A stretch of 46,977 nt of DNA from an uncultured Oscillospiraceae bacterium. GTDB lineage: Bacteria > Bacillota > Clostridia > Oscillospirales > Oscillospiraceae. The stretch spans positions 1 through 46,977 of the forward strand of contig CAJUPU010000023.1 of NCBI GenBank assembly GCA_910588495.1. Direction: 5' to 3'. Below are positions 43,816-46,977 of this stretch, in pieces. Position 1 is the first letter of the stretch; the number at the start of each line of letters is the position of its first letter. A model generated the notes under the pieces. That model was not told where the DNA came from, made no database searches, and saw only the letters and a program-made list of their open reading frames with translations. Made by a program: the position numbers and the translations under genes.

Positions 43816-44403
43816 TTATTTTAACCTCTTCCACTTAAAAATATAATCGTTTGTGGTTATTTTTCTCTGTTCGCGGATCAATATGAACATGGTGGAAGAA
43901 AGAAGCAAAAAAATCGCAATTTTGATCCCCTCGTAGAGGGAAAAAATGTTTTGCCGATTTTGATATGTGCCGGCAGCAAAAAGAAGGACTGTGGTGATAT
44001 TTACAAGACTGAAGGGAAAGTGATACGCTCTCATGTGAGACTGGACCCAATGAAAAGCGGACGGTTTTTCAGCGGCACAGTAGTTGGAAAATTCTCTATT
44101 ATATGTTTCCCACTTAAAAGCTGCGTTACCCGCTTGTTCATGATAAACATATAAATATCCGCCTATTTTATACATTGCTTGAGCTTTGTTCAACACGATG
44201 AGATATGCCGGCAAGATCACAATGTACATGAAAATAACATATATGGTATCGCTCTTATCCGGTGCATCTTTTAAGAATGCGGTCATCGCCGCCACATATG
44301 CCGCTATAAATGCATAAAAAAAGTTTGTTGTTTGGCTGATGATGTCGCTCAGGTGAAGGATCTCTTCTCTCAGCATTAGGTATTCTTTGTCTCTGTCGGC
44401 CAT
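43816..44403 (-). CDS. Multi-pass membrane protein of unknown function in an AT-rich patch
   Basis: A 195-aa protein with two hydrophobic pairs: residues about 29-46 and 55-76 (FYAFIAAYVAAMTAFL, IYVIFMYIVILPAYLIVL) and about 133-152 and 163-181 (FSLVNITTVLLFAAGTYQ, IKIAIFLLLSSTMFILI), separated by a cytoplasmic stretch with KWETYNREFSNY. The C-terminus is basic. The ATG at 44403 follows AGGAGG with a 7-base gap; a longer start at 44454 lacks one. The DNA is clearly richer in A and T than its neighbours, suggesting recent acquisition. Its gene follows the ribbon-helix-helix gene on the same strand. Confidence 0.75.
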   Translation of the reverse strand: MADRDKEYLMLREEILHLSDIISQTTNFFYAFIAAYVAAMTAFLKDAPDKSDTIYVIFMYIVILPAYLIVLNKAQAMYKIGGYLYVYHEQAGNAAFKWETYNREFSNYCAAEKPSAFHWVQSHMRAYHFPFSLVNITTVLLFAAGTYQNRQNIFSLYEGIKIAIFLLLSSTMFILIREQRKITTNDYIFKWKRLK

Positions 44404-44532
44404 TGAGCGGCCTCCTCTCATGATTTCTGTTCTTATCTGTTCTTGCGTGAACAAAACCTCCTGCGGCCATGTGAAAGCAGGCCAGGCGCAGCGGCGGAAA
44501 AGCTCGAGGGCGACATCGCCGCACGCAGACGA

Positions 44533-44733
44533 TCACTCCTCATCCTCGATCTTCACGATATCCACTGCCGCTTCCAACAGAAGATTGACGATCTCATTGC
44601 GGGAACGGTTCGCCGCTCCCGCTAGCGCGTCCAGCCGTTCGATCAGCTCATCTCTCATGCGGACGGAAACGACCTTGTGCCCATCGTCGCCCCTGCGGAC
44701 GGTCTTTTTTTTGATCTTGATTTCCTCTGCCAT
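44533..44733 (-). CDS. Ribbon-helix-helix (CopG/Arc-like) DNA-binding protein
   Basis: A 66-aa protein with a basic N-terminus (KIKKKTVRR), a beta-strand KVVSVRMRDELIERLDALAG and the second helix SRNEIVNLLLEAAVDIVKI, the pattern of antitoxin-like or copy-control RHH repressors. The ATG at 44733 follows AAGGGGGG; a GTG at 44742 overlaps that site. It is upstream of the membrane protein on the same strand (130-base gap). Confidence 0.8.
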   Translation of the reverse strand: MAEEIKIKKKTVRRGDDGHKVVSVRMRDELIERLDALAGAANRSRNEIVNLLLEAAVDIVKIEDEE

Positions 44734-44760
44734 GCTGCCCACCCCCCTTTATAGTTATAA

Positions 44761-44818
44761 TGTAGCTTGATAGAAACTGTTTTAGTATATTATAATGATA
44801 TAGTTTTATAAGGCTACA
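44761..44818. promoter_or_regulatory. AT-rich imperfect inverted repeat upstream of the RHH gene
   Basis: TGTAGCTTGATAGAAACT at the left and the complement-like AGTTTTATAAGGCTACA at the right enclose an AT-rich core (TATATTATAATGATAT). It lies just upstream of the RHH start and is the likely operator and promoter region. Confidence 0.45.
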
Positions 44819-44823
44819 TTTTC

Positions 44824-44881
44824 ATAGTCTTATGACAGGAAGCGCGGAGCCTATAGTCTTATGACAGGAAGCGCGGAGCCT
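44824..44881. repeat. Exact tandem duplication of a 29-bp unit
   Basis: Units at 44824-44852 and 44853-44881 are identical (beginning ATAGTCTTATGACAGG, ending GCGGAGCCT). The repeat marks the boundary between the AT-rich patch and GC-rich DNA. Confidence 0.85.
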
Positions 44882-44948
44882 CTGGGAACCTACTGTCTAT
44901 ACCCCGCAGGACCATGCACGACCGCCGGCCCCACCCGGAACATTTTTC

Positions 44949-44976
44949 TTGCCTCTCCCGCAAAATATGCTATACT
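44949..44976 (+). promoter_or_regulatory. Promoter of the VanRS-like pair
   Basis: TTGCCT (44949-44954), 16-base spacer, TATACT (44971-44976), about 57 bases before the ATG. Confidence 0.55.
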
Positions 44977-45032
44977 TGTTTTACCAAGTTCCCGGATCTG
45001 GAAAAACTCTGAGCGAAAGCAGGTCGTCCGCC

Positions 45033-45725
45033 ATGCCGAAGCAGATCTTAGTCGTAGACGATGAGGCCGCCATCGCCGATCTGGTGGAGGTCTATCTGCG
45101 CAGCGAGGGCTTCGCCGTCCACAAATCCGGCACCGCCGGGGAGGCGCTGGCCTGCGTGGATTCCGTCCCCCTGGATCTGGCCATCCTGGATGTGATGCTC
45201 CCCGACATGGACGGCTTCGCCCTGTGCCGCCGGATCCGGGAGGGCGGGAAGCTGTTCCCCATCGTCATGCTCACCGCCCGGGTGGAGGACATGGACAAGA
45301 TCACCGGCCTCACCCTGGGGGCGGACGACTACGTCACCAAGCCCTTCAACCCGCTGGAGCTGGTGGCCCGGGTCAAGACCCAGCTGCGGCGGTACACCCG
45401 CTACAACCAGGGCGCCCCCGCCCAGCCGGAGGAGTACGACATTCGGGGGCTCCAGATCTCCAAGGCCGCCCACCGGTGCACCCTGTTTGGGGAGGAGCTG
45501 TCCCTCACCCCGCTGGAGTTCTCCATCCTGTGGTATCTCTGCCGGCGGCAGGGGCGGGTGGTGCCCAGCGAGGAGCTGTTCGAGGCGGTGTGGGGCGAAA
45601 AGTACATGGACGGCAGCAACACCGTCATGAGCCACATCGCCCGCCTGCGGGAGAAGATGCGCGAACCAAGCCGGAAGCCCAGGTTCATCAGGACCGTGTG
45701 GGGGGTGGGCTACACCATTGAATAG
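45033..45725 (+). CDS. vanR: VanR-like response regulator
   Basis: A 230-aa OmpR-type regulator. The receiver has D9/D10 in ILVVDDEAAIADLVEVYL, phospho-acceptor D53 in LAILDVMLPDMDG and the Lys in DDYVTKPFNPLELVARVK. The C-terminal winged helix contains LTPLEFSILWYLCRRQG and SNTVMSHIARLREKMRE. The sequence is closest, by eye, to VanR proteins of glycopeptide-resistance clusters. The kinase start overlaps its stop. Without a vanH/A/X-type set in view the name is a family label, not proof of resistance. Confidence 0.88.
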   Translation: MPKQILVVDDEAAIADLVEVYLRSEGFAVHKSGTAGEALACVDSVPLDLAILDVMLPDMDGFALCRRIREGGKLFPIVMLTARVEDMDKITGLTLGADDYVTKPFNPLELVARVKTQLRRYTRYNQGAPAQPEEYDIRGLQISKAAHRCTLFGEELSLTPLEFSILWYLCRRQGRVVPSEELFEAVWGEKYMDGSNTVMSHIARLREKMREPSRKPRFIRTVWGVGYTIE

Positions 45726-46809
45726 CTCCAGTCATGAGACCTCCCGGCTGTCCCGACAGCTGTGGGCCCGGTATGTCCTGGCCCTGCTGGCCTGGGCCTT
45801 CGCGGTGCTCCTGATGGCGTTTTTCGCCCGGATGGTGTGCGGTATGCGCTCCTGGGACGGCGGAGAGATCCTCTATCCCCTGATCCATTGGATGAACCGG
45901 AACGTGGTCCTCCTCTACCTGTTTGTGACGGGCGCGGGCTGGCTGGTGATCAGCTACCGCTTCATCGCCCGGCCCATCCGCTATCTGGACGCGGTGGCCG
46001 AGGCGGCCCAGGCCCTGGCCCACCCCGGCGAGGACCCCATCGTCCTGCCCCCCGCCCTGGAGCAGACGGAGACCCAGCTCAACCTGGCCCGGGAAAAGGC
46101 CCTCCGGGACGCCATGGCCGCCCGGGAGGCCGAGCAGCGCAAAAACGACCTCATCGTCTACCTGGCCCACGACCTGAAAACGCCGCTGACCAGCGTGATC
46201 GGCTACCTCACCCTGCTGCGGGACGAGCCGGACCTGTCCCCCCAGTTCCGGGCCCGGTACACCGGCGTGGCCCTGGAGAAAGCGGAGCGTCTGGAGGAGC
46301 TGATCGACGAGTTCTTCGACATCACCCGGTTCAACCTCACCCACCTGGAGCTGGAAAAGCGCCCCATCGACCTGGCCCGGATGCTCCGGCAGGTGGCCAG
46401 CGAGTTCCAGCCCCAATTCGCCCAGAGCGGCCTCACCTGCGCCCTGGACCTGCCCCCCGCATTGGAGTACGCCTGCGACCCGGACAAGCTGGCCCGGGTG
46501 TTCGACAACCTGCTGCGCAACGCCTGCCGCTACAGCACCCCCGGCACCCAGGTGCGCATATCCGCCGCCGTGGAGGAGCGGGATATCGTGCTCACCTTCA
46601 CCAACACCGGGATCACCATCCCCCCGGAGAAGCTGGAGCGCATCTTCGAGCAGTTCTTCCGGCTGGACGCCTCCCGCGCCACCCGGACGGGCGGCGCGGG
46701 CCTTGGCTTGGCCATAGCCAAGGAGATCGTCTCCCTCCACGGCGGCGCCATCTCCGCCCGGAGCGCGGACGGCGTCACCGCCTTCACCGTCTCGCTCCCC
46801 GCGCCGTAA
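45718..46809 (+). CDS. vanS: VanS-like sensor histidine kinase
   Basis: A 363-aa kinase. TM1 (YVLALLAWAFAVLLMAFF), a short loop of about 30 residues, TM2 (NVVLLYLFVTGAGWLVIS), HAMP, phospho-His in LIVYLAHDLKTPLTSVIGYL, and an HATPase_c domain with CDPDKLARVFDNLLRNAC, FTNTGITIPPEKLERIF and GGAGLGLAIAKEIV. The segment EKAERLEELIDEFFDITRFN is characteristic of VanS of the VanB/VanG branch. The start is TTG at 45718, overlapping the regulator end; no ATG comes before the conserved TM1. It ends before a bidirectional terminator. Confidence 0.87.
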   Translation: MNSSSHETSRLSRQLWARYVLALLAWAFAVLLMAFFARMVCGMRSWDGGEILYPLIHWMNRNVVLLYLFVTGAGWLVISYRFIARPIRYLDAVAEAAQALAHPGEDPIVLPPALEQTETQLNLAREKALRDAMAAREAEQRKNDLIVYLAHDLKTPLTSVIGYLTLLRDEPDLSPQFRARYTGVALEKAERLEELIDEFFDITRFNLTHLELEKRPIDLARMLRQVASEFQPQFAQSGLTCALDLPPALEYACDPDKLARVFDNLLRNACRYSTPGTQVRISAAVEERDIVLTFTNTGITIPPEKLERIFEQFFRLDASRATRTGGAGLGLAIAKEIVSLHGGAISARSADGVTAFTVSLPAP

Positions 46810-46868
46810 GAAAATCACAAGGATCTCGCGAGAGCTTTTCAAGGAGGCCGTGGGAAACCCTTCAAACA

Positions 46869-46917
46869 AAAAGCGCCCCGTTCTGCTACCATAGGTGGTA
46901 CAGAACGGGGCGCTTTT
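46869..46917. terminator. Bidirectional terminator
   Basis: AAAAGCGCCCCGTTCTG (46869-46885) pairs perfectly over 17 bases with the segment at 46901-46917, which ends in TTTT; A and T runs at both ends allow use in both directions. The remaining 60 bases hold nothing recognisable. Confidence 0.9.
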
Positions 46918-46977
46918 GCCTCTGAAAGTCTAATGGTATGAAGTCAAGTAGGTGATGCACAAAAAATTCAGAGGAAA

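Noticed and set aside
1..46977. CRISPR array, prophage or complete insertion sequence
   Set aside because: No regularly spaced repeats, no phage structural genes and no intact transposase or integrase are present.

Overview
The window is high-GC DNA (most genes end codons in G or C) organised like a gut Clostridium-relative of the Oscillospiraceae type (Flavonifractor, Lawsonibacter or Dysosmobacter-like). This is an inference from the mix of YesM/YesN-type two-component systems, sugar ABC transporters, a beta-glucuronidase, a BlaI/M56 pair, a VanRS-like pair and GGAGG-type ribosome binding sites at high GC. There are no rRNA or tRNA genes and no CRISPR array that I can see.

Region by region: (1) 1-930 is a scrapyard of mobile-element remains, including a gutted IS1182-type transposase. 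(2) 937-9212 is a glucuronide-use locus: sensor kinase, AraC-type regulator and beta-glucuronidase on the minus strand, and a divergent sugar ABC transporter (lipoprotein plus two permeases) on the plus strand. It carries five single-base frameshifts in homopolymers. (3) 9419-18112 is an uncharacterised envelope-linked cluster: a Ser/Thr kinase and a zinc-ribbon/beta-helix membrane protein on the minus strand, and an XRE regulator plus four membrane or lipoprotein genes on the plus strand. Two MITE-like elements with matching 16-bp terminal repeats flank the four-gene block, and a 16-bp box is repeated in front of its two plus-strand transcription units. (4) 18433-22207 holds a LysR regulator divergent from a creatinase-like M24 protein that has lost its metal ligands and a DASS-type transporter.

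(5) 22575-35049 is the most interesting part: one long unit with a two-component system, a complete LivKHMGF-type amino-acid ABC transporter, a stand-alone ATC-hydrolase-family protein, a fusion of a ProC-like reductase with a second ATC-hydrolase domain, an L-cysteine desulfidase (CyuA family) and an M20 amidohydrolase. Most genes overlap by a few bases and the unit ends in a strong terminator. I infer a pathway that imports cyclic cysteine derivatives (thiazoline or thiazolidine carboxylates), opens the ring, releases cysteine and breaks it to pyruvate, ammonia and sulfide.

(6) 35151-42768 carries a BlaI/M56 pair under two palindromic operators, a leader with six hairpins including a cloverleaf, and a BceRS-type two-component system with its ABC transporter (an antimicrobial-peptide response module). 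(7) 42852-46917 holds a nitroreductase, a broken glycyl-radical activase, an AT-rich insert with a ribbon-helix-helix protein and a multi-pass membrane protein, and a VanR/VanS-like pair closed by a bidirectional terminator.
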